NCBI GenBank assembly: GCA_902567045.1 | Contig: CACFLJ010000001.1 | Span: 124,001 to 188,000 of the forward strand | Origin: an uncultured Pelagibacteraceae bacterium | GTDB taxonomy: Bacteria; Pseudomonadota; Alphaproteobacteria; Pelagibacterales; Pelagibacteraceae | Direction: 5' to 3' | Length of the DNA stretch: 64,000 nucleotides | Shown here: in pieces, positions 51,339 through 60,340 of the stretch | Layout of the letters: every line of letters begins with the position of its first letter | How positions within the stretch are numbered: position 1 is the first letter of the stretch | The notes under the pieces: model-generated | The model's database searches: none | The model's input: only the letters and a program-made list of their open reading frames with translations | Told to the model about the DNA's origin: nothing | Made by a program: the position numbers and the translations under genes

Positions 51339-52045
51339 AAAACCAAAAGATCTTTTGCTCTATCTTTATCTAAATATCTTACATTCTTAACCTTTCCATT
51401 TTCAGTTTCAATCAATAAAGGATTACCAGTTGGTATTTCTAAGCTTGAAATCTTTTCGTTATCTAAATTAAATAAATATTTACATAATGATCTAATTGAA
51501 TTTCCATGAGCTGATACAATAATATTTTTGTCTAATTTAGGTTCAATATTTTTTTTATAAAAAGGTATTACTCTTTCATAAGTATTTTTTAATGACTCTG
51601 TATCTGGTATTTTATCTTTGGGAACATTTTTATATATATCAATATTCAATGGATGATATGGGCTTGTTTTTTTTAAAGGCTCTGGTGGGTTATCCCACGA
51701 TCTTCTAAAAATATGAATTTTTTCTTCTCCATAGAGTTTTTTCATTTCATCTTTATTTAAACCTGTTAACGCTCCATAGTGCCTTTCGTTTAGTTCCCAA
51801 GCATTAATAACATTTTGATCTTTAATTCTCATCGTGTTGAGTATTAAACTTAATGTTTCAATCGATCTTGTCTGTAAAGATGTATAAAAATAAGATAATT
51901 CAAGGTTTAATTCCTTAATTAGTTCTCCAGCTTTACATGCTTCAAGTTTACCCTTGGCAGCTAAACCTACATCCACCCAGCCAGTAAAACGGTTTTCTAG
52001 GTTCCATTCACTTTGTCCATGTCTAACAAGTATTAAATTATTCAT
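51335..52045 (-). CDS. gpmA: 2,3-bisphosphoglycerate-dependent phosphoglycerate mutase
   Basis: Interconverts 3- and 2-phosphoglycerate. 236 residues. Catalytic LVRHGQSEWN (phospho-His9), WELNERHYGALTGLNK, and second His in SAHGNSIRSLCKYL are all dPGM signatures. It lies alone on the minus strand between murU and the DUF1476 gene. Confidence 0.95.
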   Translation of the reverse strand: MNNLILVRHGQSEWNLENRFTGWVDVGLAAKGKLEACKAGELIKELNLELSYFYTSLQTRSIETLSLILNTMRIKDQNVINAWELNERHYGALTGLNKDEMKKLYGEEKIHIFRRSWDNPPEPLKKTSPYHPLNIDIYKNVPKDKIPDTESLKNTYERVIPFYKKNIEPKLDKNIIVSAHGNSIRSLCKYLFNLDNEKISSLEIPTGNPLLIETENGKVKNVRYLDKDRAKDLLVF

Positions 52046-52075
52046 AAATTTAACACAAATATAAATTAAATTAGA

Positions 52076-52103
52076 TTGACATAAAGCTAAATCTTTTTAA
52101 TTT
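52076..52103 (+). promoter_or_regulatory. Candidate promoter of the F1-ATPase inhibitor gene
   Basis: A perfect TTGACA (52076-52081) is followed after 16 bp by TAATTT (52098-52103). Transcription would begin within a base or two of the ATG at 52110, so the mRNA may be leaderless; there is no Shine-Dalgarno. Confidence 0.4.
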
Positions 52104-52109
52104 GTTAAA

Positions 52110-52418
52110 ATGAGTTCATTTGAAGATAGAAAAAAAAGTTTTGAAAAGAAATTTGCTCACGATCAAGAGCTTCAATTCAAAGTTAGCGCTAGAAGGAATA
52201 AATATTTAGGAGAATGGGTATCCCAGATGCTAAATTTTAATCCTGATCAAGAAAAAGAATACATTCAATCAGTTATAAAAGCAGATTTTGCTGAAGCAGG
52301 TGATCAAGACGTATTTAGAAAAATCAAAGAGGATTTGAAAGAAAAAAACGTTTCGGATGAAGAACTACGAAAAAAAATGGATGAACTAAATGAAAAAGCA
52401 AAAACTGATTTTAATTAG
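52110..52418 (+). CDS. DUF1476 protein, zeta-type inhibitor of F1FO-ATPase
   Basis: Small soluble alpha-helical protein of the DUF1476 (ATPase inhibitor subunit zeta) family, almost confined to Alphaproteobacteria. 102 residues. The N-terminal segment FEDRKKSFEKKFAHDQELQF corresponds to the inhibitory region that inserts into F1 in Paracoccus; the WVSQMLN motif and acidic C-terminal helices follow. It would act on the ATP synthase encoded at 13962-18750. The 3' end overlaps the next gene by 29 bp. Confidence 0.9.
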   Translation: MSSFEDRKKSFEKKFAHDQELQFKVSARRNKYLGEWVSQMLNFNPDQEKEYIQSVIKADFAEAGDQDVFRKIKEDLKEKNVSDEELRKKMDELNEKAKTDFN

Positions 52419-52905
52419 TTTTTTTTTTCTCTTATTAAATATTAATCCCTCATTATCTAAAGACTTAAGTTATTCATTAATTATAGGTAAGCCCCAGGTT
52501 ACTGATGGTGATACAATCAAGATTAACAATAAAAAAATTCGTTTTAGTGGAATTGATGCTCCAGAAAGTTTTTTTTTTGGAAAAAAACAACTATGTATTT
52601 TAAATAATATTGAAATTCTATGTGGAAAGCTATCCAAAGAAAAGCTCATTGAAAAAATTGGAAATCAGGTCGTTAACTGTAAAATAGAAAAAAATAAAGA
52701 TCAATACAGTAGGTTAATAGGTGAATGTTTTATACAAAATGAAAGCCTCTCAGTTTTTATGGTTAAGAATGGTTATGCATTTGATTATCCTAAATATTCA
52801 AACGGAAAATTTAGAGAACATCAGATTTATGCAAAAAAACTTTCCTTGGGTTTATGGCAAATGCAATTCGAATATCCTTGGATATGGAGAAAAAAAAATA
52901 GATAA
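52390..52905 (+). CDS. Secreted thermonuclease-like (SNase) nuclease
   Basis: Staphylococcal-nuclease-fold protein with signal peptide (~1-23, KKQKLILISFFFLLLN). 171 residues. Residues matching the SNase active site are Asp39/Asp41 (DGDT), Arg51, Asp56 and Glu59 (IRFSGIDAPES) and a later Arg in DQYSRLIG. Likely exported to periplasm; may scavenge phosphate or nucleotides from DNA/RNA, which is inference. It overlaps the inhibitor gene by 29 bp. Confidence 0.85.
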   Translation: MKKQKLILISFFFLLLNINPSLSKDLSYSLIIGKPQVTDGDTIKINNKKIRFSGIDAPESFFFGKKQLCILNNIEILCGKLSKEKLIEKIGNQVVNCKIEKNKDQYSRLIGECFIQNESLSVFMVKNGYAFDYPKYSNGKFREHQIYAKKLSLGLWQMQFEYPWIWRKKNR

Positions 52906-52913
52906 TAATAAAA

Positions 52914-53513
52914 ATGATTCGAAACAAAAATATTTATTTAATTTTAATTCTTATTTTAGTTTCTGCTTGCTCTTCAATTCCTAAAAATACTGCTGATGGC
53001 TGTTCAATTTTTTCAGAAAGATATCTTTGGTATAAGCATGCCAAAAAAACTGAACAAAAATGGGGTACTCCTATTAATTTACAACTTGCTATAATTAAAA
53101 TGGAGTCAGATTTTGATTGGTTGGCAAAACCACCTAGACAAAAATTATTTAAAGTTATCCCATATAAAAGACAATCAAGTTCTTTTGGTTATTCTCAAGC
53201 AATTAGAGGAACCTGGAAGCAATACAAAGAGGAAACAGGAAACAAGTATGCTACTAGGACAAGATTTAAAGATAGTGTAGATTTTATTGGTTGGTATACA
53301 AACAAAACAGAAAAGATCCTAAAAATACCAAAAAATGATGCTTTTAAACAATATGTTGCTTATCATGAGGGCTGGGGAAATTACAAAAATTATAAAAAGA
53401 ATCAAAAAATTATTCTTCTAGCAAAAAAAGTTGAAAATCAATCTAAGAAATACAAAGCACAACTTAATAATTGTCGAAAATCACTTACTACTAAAAAATA
53501 TATTATATTTTAG
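52914..53513 (+). CDS. Lipoprotein with lysozyme-like SLT fold
   Basis: Exported lipoprotein: hydrophobic N-terminus and lipobox ending at Cys19 (VSACSS). 199 residues. The ~50-150 region resembles a transglycosylase SLT domain: AIIKMESDFDW (candidate catalytic Glu65), SSSFGYSQAIRGTW and VAYHEGWG. Similar alphaproteobacterial proteins are annotated as hypothetical or SLT-domain lipoproteins. Activity is uncertain; a peptidoglycan-binding or cleaving role is inferred. The stop shares TTAG (53510-53513) with the convergent RND gene. Confidence 0.75.
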   Translation: MIRNKNIYLILILILVSACSSIPKNTADGCSIFSERYLWYKHAKKTEQKWGTPINLQLAIIKMESDFDWLAKPPRQKLFKVIPYKRQSSSFGYSQAIRGTWKQYKEETGNKYATRTRFKDSVDFIGWYTNKTEKILKIPKNDAFKQYVAYHEGWGNYKNYKKNQKIILLAKKVENQSKKYKAQLNNCRKSLTTKKYIIF

Positions 53514-56500
53514 TTTAATTGTTTTTTAAGCTCTATATCAACTGCATCAATTCTCTTCGTATTTTTCGCCAAAGTTAAATACATCGTTGGAGTTACATAT
53601 AAAGTGAAGAAAGTAGAAATTATCATGCCACCAAGTATAGTTGCACCTACAGCAAGTCGGGAACCTTCTCCAGCACCTGGTCCAATATTTCCAATAACCA
53701 AAGGCAACATCGCAATCATTGTGCTAAGGGATGTCATTATAATTGGTCTAAATCTTAAACTGCAGGCTTCTTTTACAGCCTTTTCAATTTCTTTACCTTT
53801 AGTTCTCAATTGATTTGCGTAATCAACGATAAGAATACTATTTTTTGTTGAAATACCAATAAGTATTACTAAGGCTATTTGTGAAAATATATTTATTGAT
53901 GAATTCAAGAATAGAATAAATATTAATCCTCCAAATACTGCAAGTGGAACAGTTAAAATAATTATAAATGGGTGTATAAACGAATTAAAAGTAGCTGACA
54001 TAACAAGATAAGCAGTCAGCAATGCTAAAGCAAATATGATATAAAGTTCATTACTTGTTTCTTTTAATTCTTCAGATTTTCCTTTCCAAGTAATTTGTTT
54101 TTCTGGAGCAACATTAGTCATTGTTTCTTCTAAATATTTAATTGCTTCAGCTAAAGTATAACCTTCACTTATATTAGCCGATATTGTTACGGCACGTTGT
54201 CTGTTATATCTTGATAACTTACTTGCCGTTCCTTTTTCATTAAATTCAACAAGATTAGAGAGGGAAACTAAATTACCTGTTTTTTCTGATCGAACGAATA
54301 TTTTACTTAAACTTTCCTTATTTTTCCTATCTTCTAAATATTGTTGTAAAATAATTGGATATTCTTTTCCAAGTTTATTAAATTTTGTGACCGTCTTACC
54401 CCCATACAAAGTTTCTAAAGTTTGACCAATTGCTTCAGTTGATATTCCTAAGTCTTTTGCTTTATTTTTGTTAATTTTTATATTTACTTCAGGTTTATTT
54501 CTCGTGTAGTCAGATTCAAGTCTTGATAAATTTCTGTTCTTTCTTAACATTCTAATAACCTGAGACTGTATTTGTTCTAACTCTTCGTATGTATTTCCAT
54601 AAATAACCATTTGAACCGGCTTATTGTAACTTGAAACTCTTATTGACTGAGGAGAAATTGGAAATGCTAGTGTTTGAGGTACTGTAACTATTTTTCCAAT
54701 TGCTTGTCTCATTATTGTTTGAGAATTTTGTTTTCTATTTTTCCAATTGTCCAAAAGTGAGATTATTAAGAAGCTATTTTCAGAGCCAAAACCTGGAACT
54801 ATCATTAAAAATCTATTGTATGGACTATTATCGCCATCAAGTAGTGGAATTAGTCTTTTTTCAACATCCTCCGCCCTTTTTTGAGTATATTGGAATGAAC
54901 TTCCCTCATCAGTAAATCCTATAACTAAGTAAACTCCACGATCTTCTAATGGTAACAATTCTTTTTTTGTATAGTTATACAAAGCCCCAGAGGCAACTAT
55001 GATAAAAATTATGAATGTTATTATTGTTTTCTTCTTGTTCATCCAAAATCCTAATGTCTCAGTGTAAAATTTTAAAAAGCCTTGAAAAAATTTATCAAAT
55101 CCTTTTGTCAAGAAATTCGACTTTTTCTTTTTATCAAGAAATTTACTACCTAGCATTGGCGAAAGCGTTAGAGCAACAAATGATGACACTACTATTGCAA
55201 ATGATAGTGCTATTGCAGTCTCTTTAAATAAAGTTCCAGCAATACCTTCAATGAAAATTAAAGGCAAAAATACTGCAACCAAAATAAGAGTTGTTGCAAT
55301 AATTGCAAATGTAATTTGTTTTGAGCCTTTATATGCTGCTACCAGTGGTGTCTCACCATTTTCAATTCTTCTATATATTGCATCAGTCATAATGACTGAA
55401 TCATCAGTAATAATTCCAATTGCTAATATAAAACTTAGTAAGACAAATATATTAATAGATAAATCAAATATATATAAACCTAAGAATGTAGCAATTAGAC
55501 TTACAGGTAAAGCTATTGCAGGAACAATAACTGCTTTTAAATTTCCTAAAAATAAATAAATTATTATTACAACAAGTATAAAGGCTATAGCTAAAGTTTT
55601 ATAAACTTCATTTATTGCTTCGCCAATATAAGTAGCTCTATTAAAAGCTATTTCCAAATTTAAGTCGCCAGGTAAAGTTTTTCTAATTTCATTGATTTTC
55701 TTTTCAACATCTTTTGATAATTCAACAGTTGAAGCTCCACTTCTTGCATAAATTCCTATACCCATGGTTTTTAAATTTAATGCTCCTTTACTTTGAGCTC
55801 TGAATAAAACTTTCTCTGTGACAGGACCTAATTCTAAATTTGCAATATCAGATAATCTTACTATATTATCTTTAGCTTTCTTAATTGGCAGTTCCTTAAG
55901 TTTTTCTAAATCATTATATGATTTATCGATATTGATCGTTAAATCTATATTTTCAGCCTCAAGTGTACCCGCTGGTAATCGAACATTTTCGTTTCTTAAA
56001 GATCTTTCTACTTCTTGAATAGTTAAATTATTTGCAGCTAATTTGATTGGATCTATCCATACTCTAATACTCTGCTCCCTAAGGCCACCCGTTCTTATTC
56101 GACCAACATTTTTAATGCTAGAAAATTGATCAACTAAATATCGTTCAGCATAGTCTCCGAGCTCAAGATCACTCCAAGTTTCTGAAGATAAGGCAAGCCA
56201 CATTGTAGTTGTAAAACCTGCAGATTGCTTAAGTATTCTTGGGGCCTCAGACTCGGCTGGCAGCCTTCCAACAATTCTTGCAACTCTCTCTCTTACATCG
56301 TTTGCGGCATCATCAAGGTCTATATCTGTATCAAATTCGATATTTATAGTACTTTTCCCATTCTCTGATTTAGCGTCTATGTTTTTTATTCCCTCTGCTC
56401 CACCTATAACTTCTTCAATTACCTGTGTCACTTCTTCATCAACAATTGGAGCTGACGCTGATGCATATTCTACCTGGACTTGAACCACAGGTGGTTGTAA

Positions 56501-56620
56501 ACCAGTTGGTAGTTCTCTAACTGGTAATTTTGAAAAAACAAAAGTTCCAAAGACTACTAATATTAAGGATAATACCCATGACAATGCTGGTCTTCTTATA
56601 CTAACATCAGTTAAATACAT
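53510..56620 (-). CDS. RND-family multidrug efflux pump
   Basis: Proton-driven inner membrane efflux transporter of the HAE1 (AcrB/MexB) type. 1036 residues with TM1 near 14-30, a large periplasmic loop, TM2-6 after ~340, and the repeat in the second half. The proton-relay pair Asp406-Asp407 (ITDDSVIM) is kept in TM4. The adaptor gene is immediately upstream (4 bp); no TolC-type outer membrane gene is in the window. Substrates unknown. Confidence 0.94.
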   Translation of the reverse strand: MYLTDVSIRRPALSWVLSLILVVFGTFVFSKLPVRELPTGLQPPVVQVQVEYASASAPIVDEEVTQVIEEVIGGAEGIKNIDAKSENGKSTINIEFDTDIDLDDAANDVRERVARIVGRLPAESEAPRILKQSAGFTTTMWLALSSETWSDLELGDYAERYLVDQFSSIKNVGRIRTGGLREQSIRVWIDPIKLAANNLTIQEVERSLRNENVRLPAGTLEAENIDLTINIDKSYNDLEKLKELPIKKAKDNIVRLSDIANLELGPVTEKVLFRAQSKGALNLKTMGIGIYARSGASTVELSKDVEKKINEIRKTLPGDLNLEIAFNRATYIGEAINEVYKTLAIAFILVVIIIYLFLGNLKAVIVPAIALPVSLIATFLGLYIFDLSINIFVLLSFILAIGIITDDSVIMTDAIYRRIENGETPLVAAYKGSKQITFAIIATTLILVAVFLPLIFIEGIAGTLFKETAIALSFAIVVSSFVALTLSPMLGSKFLDKKKKSNFLTKGFDKFFQGFLKFYTETLGFWMNKKKTIITFIIFIIVASGALYNYTKKELLPLEDRGVYLVIGFTDEGSSFQYTQKRAEDVEKRLIPLLDGDNSPYNRFLMIVPGFGSENSFLIISLLDNWKNRKQNSQTIMRQAIGKIVTVPQTLAFPISPQSIRVSSYNKPVQMVIYGNTYEELEQIQSQVIRMLRKNRNLSRLESDYTRNKPEVNIKINKNKAKDLGISTEAIGQTLETLYGGKTVTKFNKLGKEYPIILQQYLEDRKNKESLSKIFVRSEKTGNLVSLSNLVEFNEKGTASKLSRYNRQRAVTISANISEGYTLAEAIKYLEETMTNVAPEKQITWKGKSEELKETSNELYIIFALALLTAYLVMSATFNSFIHPFIIILTVPLAVFGGLIFILFLNSSINIFSQIALVILIGISTKNSILIVDYANQLRTKGKEIEKAVKEACSLRFRPIIMTSLSTMIAMLPLVIGNIGPGAGEGSRLAVGATILGGMIISTFFTLYVTPTMYLTLAKNTKRIDAVDIELKKQLN

Positions 56621-56624
56621 TTAA

Positions 56625-57545
56625 TTATTTACTTTTATTTTCTTTTTTACCCCAACTAGACTCACTTTTTTTTTCACCATCTTTAATGGGTTTAATTTTT
56701 CCATTGGGTCTTACTTTTTTCAATCCTTCAGCAACAACTATATCGCCCTCATTTAAACCTGACTCCACTTCTAGATATCCTTTGTTTCTGTTACCAACTT
56801 TAACTTCAACTCTTTTTGTTATATTCTCTTTATCTACTTTATAAATATAAACTTTGTTACCTTCTAAGATTACACTTGTATCTGGAATTCCTAAAGAAAC
56901 TCTTTCATCATATTTTATTGTGACTTCCATTAAAGCACCAGGCAAAATCTCTGAATTTGAATTTTGCATTTTAACTCTAAGTCTTAAAGATCTATTGCTA
57001 ACATCAATTTTGCTAGCCAAAGAGTCTACTATTCCGTTATAAGTTTTATCCTTATTGCCAGAAAATTTTACATCAACTCCAAGTCCTTTCTTTACAAACG
57101 GTGCGAATACCTCTGGAACATCAACATCAATAAATAAAGAAGATGCGTCCTCGATATCAATTACAACAGAACTTTCCGAAACATTAATATCGTCAGAAAA
57201 GTTTCTTTTACCAATTACTCCATCGAAGGGTGCTACTATAGTTCTATTTTTTAATTTTGCGATAACATCACCAGACTTCACCTTGGTATTATATTTGATT
57301 TCTTCTACAATTTCGTATTTTTCAATATTGTATGACTGTGTTTTAATTGGAACCGCCGTTCCAAAGGTTTCAATAATATTTTGAAACTTTCTTTCCTCTA
57401 CTGTTTTGACAATGATACCTGGTGGCGGTCTTTTACTAAATTTTTTTTTAAAATGGTTCCCAATCATTGTTCGAGCAATGATCACTCCTGTAATAATTAG
57501 AAAAAAAATTACTATTATTGATGTTATTTTAGTAGATCTCTTCAT
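56625..57545 (-). CDS. RND periplasmic adaptor (membrane fusion protein)
   Basis: HlyD/AcrA-type adaptor bridging the RND pump to an outer membrane channel. 306 residues, shorter than AcrA (~380). N-terminal membrane anchor (~9-27), lipoyl-like half-motifs (KYEIVEEIKYNTKVKSGDVIAKL and VAPFDGVIGKRNF), a beta-barrel domain and a membrane-proximal domain. The coiled-coil hairpin is nearly absent: the two lipoyl halves are only a few residues apart. Ends in a Lys/Glu/Ser-rich tail. Co-oriented with the pump, 2 bp after the sulfurtransferase gene. Confidence 0.9.
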   Translation of the reverse strand: MKRSTKITSIIVIFFLIITGVIIARTMIGNHFKKKFSKRPPPGIIVKTVEERKFQNIIETFGTAVPIKTQSYNIEKYEIVEEIKYNTKVKSGDVIAKLKNRTIVAPFDGVIGKRNFSDDINVSESSVVIDIEDASSLFIDVDVPEVFAPFVKKGLGVDVKFSGNKDKTYNGIVDSLASKIDVSNRSLRLRVKMQNSNSEILPGALMEVTIKYDERVSLGIPDTSVILEGNKVYIYKVDKENITKRVEVKVGNRNKGYLEVESGLNEGDIVVAEGLKKVRPNGKIKPIKDGEKKSESSWGKKENKSK

Positions 57546-57547
57546 TT

Positions 57548-58363
57548 CTATATTCTTCCATATTCAGCCCATGAACCATCATAAACTGTAGGAGAATATG
57601 TATTATTTACTAGGGAATATGCAAGACCTAAAACACATGCTGTTATACCAGATCCACATGAAAAAACAGTTTTATCGTCATTTAAATCAATAATTTCGCT
57701 GAACTTTTTTGAGATTTCACTTACACCTTTAAAAGTGTTGTCTGAACTATTTATAATTTCTTTAAATGGAAGACATACAGAGTTTGGAATAGATCCACTT
57801 TTCACATTCTTCCTGGGATCTGGAACACTTCCATTAAATCTTTCCTTACTTCTAGCGTCGATTATTGTAAAATTATTTTGTTCAATGTTTTCATTTATTT
57901 CAAGAATACTTTTTACCAGATTTTTATTTTCTGTTGCTCTGTAGGTTGAGTTGTTTAAAATTGTCCTTTCACTTGTTGTTTTCCTATTTTCAATCATCCA
58001 TTTTTTTAAACCACCATCTAAAACACTTACTAGGTGTTTATCATGACCAAAATAAATAAAATTGTACCAACCTCTACATGAACTTAAAACATCAGAGTTA
58101 TCATAAATTACAATTCTATCGGTATTTGATATGCCCATTGAAGATACTATCTCTTCCCATTTTTCTTTTGTAGGAAGCATGTGAGGTAAATCTGTATCTT
58201 GATCTGAATTCTTGTCTAAGTCAAAAAAAATTGCACCAGGAATATGATTTTTAGAGTACTCCTCTTTAGGATTTCTATCAATTCCTGGCATATGCCATGA
58301 GCAGTCAATTATTTTGATGTCACTTAAATTATTTTCTAACCAATCTGATGTAACAAGTGACAT
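57548..58363 (-). CDS. sseA: Two-domain rhodanese (3-mercaptopyruvate sulfurtransferase type)
   Basis: Sulfurtransferase with an inactive N-terminal and an active C-terminal rhodanese domain. 271 residues. The active loop is Cys236 in CGSGITAC; CGSG-T-A favours mercaptopyruvate over thiosulfate (CRxGx) as donor. WLENNLSDIKIIDCSW and IPGAIFFDLD are typical for SseA. One base after msrA; probably in one transcript msrA-sseA-adaptor-RND. Confidence 0.92.
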   Translation of the reverse strand: MSLVTSDWLENNLSDIKIIDCSWHMPGIDRNPKEEYSKNHIPGAIFFDLDKNSDQDTDLPHMLPTKEKWEEIVSSMGISNTDRIVIYDNSDVLSSCRGWYNFIYFGHDKHLVSVLDGGLKKWMIENRKTTSERTILNNSTYRATENKNLVKSILEINENIEQNNFTIIDARSKERFNGSVPDPRKNVKSGSIPNSVCLPFKEIINSSDNTFKGVSEISKKFSEIIDLNDDKTVFSCGSGITACVLGLAYSLVNNTYSPTVYDGSWAEYGRI

Positions 58364-58364
58364 T

Positions 58365-58808
58365 CTATCTTTTTTCTAAATACTTCTGATGATACTCTTC
58401 AGCAGTGCAGTAATTTTTCAACTCAGATAGCTTAGTTACAACTTTTCCAGATAACTTCAAATTTTCTTCGTCTATTACTTTTTGAGCAATATTTTTTTGT
58501 TCTTCATTAAGGTAGAATATCTCACTTCTGTATTGTGTTCCAAAATCAGGACCTTGAGAGTTTAGTGTAGTTGGATCATGAAATTCAAAAAATCTCTTAA
58601 TTATTTGTTCGTATGTAATAACTTTAGGATCAAATTCTAATTTTACAGCTTCTGCATGATTAGTTGTTCCTGTACAAACTTCTCTATAATTTGTATTAGG
58701 ACTGTTTCCTCCACAATATCCAACTTCTGTTCTGTAGATGCCATCTAATTGTGCATATTTTTTTTCTGGACCCCAGAAACATCCCAAAGCTAAAACTGCT
58801 ATTTCCAT
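58365..58808 (-). CDS. msrA: Peptide methionine (S)-S-oxide reductase
   Basis: Repairs methionine-S-sulfoxide in proteins. 147 residues, a compact MsrA. Catalytic Cys10 in GCFWGPE; further signature segments YCGG, HAEAVKLEFDP, and FEFHDPTTLNSQGPDFGTQYRS. The resolving Cys may be in the NYCTAEEYHQKYL segment. First gene of the minus-strand cluster ending with the RND pump; divergent from the EamA gene. Confidence 0.94.
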   Translation of the reverse strand: MEIAVLALGCFWGPEKKYAQLDGIYRTEVGYCGGNSPNTNYREVCTGTTNHAEAVKLEFDPKVITYEQIIKRFFEFHDPTTLNSQGPDFGTQYRSEIFYLNEEQKNIAQKVIDEENLKLSGKVVTKLSELKNYCTAEEYHQKYLEKR

Positions 58809-58818
58809 AGATTAATGT

Positions 58819-58835
58819 TATAATATTAATATAAT
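58819..58835 (+). promoter_or_regulatory. TATAAT boxes in the msrA-EamA divergent gap
   Basis: Two perfect TATAAT hexamers read on the plus strand, at 58819-58824 and 58830-58835. The second ends 7 bp before the EamA ATG (58843), so transcription from it would yield a leaderless mRNA. There is no Shine-Dalgarno. No clear -35 was found. Confidence 0.35.
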
Positions 58836-58842
58836 CTAATCC

Positions 58843-59724
58843 ATGTTATCTAGAAATCAATTAGGCTTTTTGTACATGTTTCTGTCAGTGTGTGCATTTT
58901 CAATGATGGATGTGCTTGTTAAGTGGTCTGAAAATTATCCTGTTGGTGAAGTTCTTTTTTTTAGAGGAATTTGCGGATTAATACCTATTTTTTTTTTAAT
59001 ACCAAAAGAAAACTACACAAATTTTTATAAAACAGATCGACCTAAATTACATTTCTTTAGGTGTACAGCAGGATTAATGGCAATAGTATCAGTATTTATT
59101 GCACTAAGAAATTTACCTTTGGCAACGGTAGTGGGAATCTCATTTGCAGCACCAATTTTTGCAACAATTTTATCCATTTATTTTTTGTCAGAAAAAATTG
59201 GTAAATACCGCTGGTTAGCAGTTTTGATCGGTTTTATAGGTGTAATAATTATTACACAACCAGGTATTTCCACTTTAAATTTTTATTATATTTACCCAAT
59301 AATTTTTTGTTTAGGAATGTCATATGTTGCAATTGCTATCAGACAGTTATCTACATCCGAACCAGTTTGGCTTATTTCTTTTTATTTTTCAGTAGCGATA
59401 TCTATTTTAGGTTTGTTTACAATTCCTTTTGGATGGGTAATGCCTACATTAATAGATTTTATTTTTTTGTGTATGATTGGTTTGCTTGGAGGTATTGCTA
59501 ATTTACTACTTGGACAATCTTACAAACTTTCAGAAGTTTCTTTAGTTACTCCACTTAAGTATTTAAGTTTAGTATTTGCAATTATATTTGGTTATTTTAT
59601 TTGGAATGAAATACCATCTTATAAAACTTTATTGGGTTCATTACTTGTAGTGTTTTCTTCATTAATTATATTTAGAAGAGAAATCTATTTGAAAAAACCA
59701 AACTTAATTTTTAAAAATGAGTAA
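58843..59724 (+). CDS. EamA/DMT superfamily transporter
   Basis: Drug/metabolite transporter of the 10-TM EamA type. 293 residues: two repeated 5-TM halves (~8-140 and ~148-282). The first half has the typical SMMDVLVKW and FFRGICGL; the halves join near TQPG. Members export or import small metabolites such as amino acids or SAM; SAR11 genomes carry several. Substrate cannot be predicted. Overlaps the next gene by 8 bp. Confidence 0.88.
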   Translation: MLSRNQLGFLYMFLSVCAFSMMDVLVKWSENYPVGEVLFFRGICGLIPIFFLIPKENYTNFYKTDRPKLHFFRCTAGLMAIVSVFIALRNLPLATVVGISFAAPIFATILSIYFLSEKIGKYRWLAVLIGFIGVIIITQPGISTLNFYYIYPIIFCLGMSYVAIAIRQLSTSEPVWLISFYFSVAISILGLFTIPFGWVMPTLIDFIFLCMIGLLGGIANLLLGQSYKLSEVSLVTPLKYLSLVFAIIFGYFIWNEIPSYKTLLGSLLVVFSSLIIFRREIYLKKPNLIFKNE

Positions 59725-60340
59725 ACCTCCGATTTATTGGTCAAAGGCAGTAAAGTTCCTTTCTAAAGACAAGATAATGAAAAAACTTATTTCTAAATAT
59801 AAAGACAAAACCTTAACTACAAGAAAAGATATTTTTTTGTCTCTATGTAAAAGTATAATAGGACAACAGATAAGTGTTGCTGCAGCAAATTCTGTATTTT
59901 TAAAGTTTAAAAAAGAATGTAGAGGAAAGATAAATCCAAAAGTAGTTAATGCTATTACCTCGGCTCGTTTGAAAAAATGTGGATTAAGCAGACAAAAAGT
60001 TAGAGGAATTAAAGAGTTGGCAAAAAAATTTGTAAATAAAGCATTTAATCCAAGAATTATAAAAAAAATGGGAGACGAGGAGGCAATTCTTTATTTATCT
60101 GAGTTAAGACAAATAGGTAGATGGTCTGCTGAGATGATATTGCTATTTACTTACAACAGATCAAACATATGGCCTGTGCAAGATATTGGTTTACTTAGAG
60201 CTATTTCAAACAATTATAAGAAAAGCTATTTACCACCCATGAGCTATGTAAATCGATTGAAAAAGAGGTTTTCTCCATATTGTTCCGTAGCTACTTGGTA
60301 TTTATGGCGCTCCATAGACGATGAGCCTATACAATATTAA
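59717..60340 (+). CDS. AlkA-like DNA-3-methyladenine glycosylase (HhH-GPD)
   Basis: Base-excision repair glycosylase of the HhH-GPD superfamily. 207 residues, single domain. SIIGQQISVAAANSVF is typical of AlkA/Mag; the helix-hairpin-helix is around LRQIGRWSAEM (130-140) and the catalytic Asp is Asp156 in PVQDIGL. Lacks the extra N-terminal domain of E. coli AlkA. The stop shares TTAA (60337-60340) with the convergent DUF1330 gene. Confidence 0.9.
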   Translation: MSKPPIYWSKAVKFLSKDKIMKKLISKYKDKTLTTRKDIFLSLCKSIIGQQISVAAANSVFLKFKKECRGKINPKVVNAITSARLKKCGLSRQKVRGIKELAKKFVNKAFNPRIIKKMGDEEAILYLSELRQIGRWSAEMILLFTYNRSNIWPVQDIGLLRAISNNYKKSYLPPMSYVNRLKKRFSPYCSVATWYLWRSIDDEPIQY

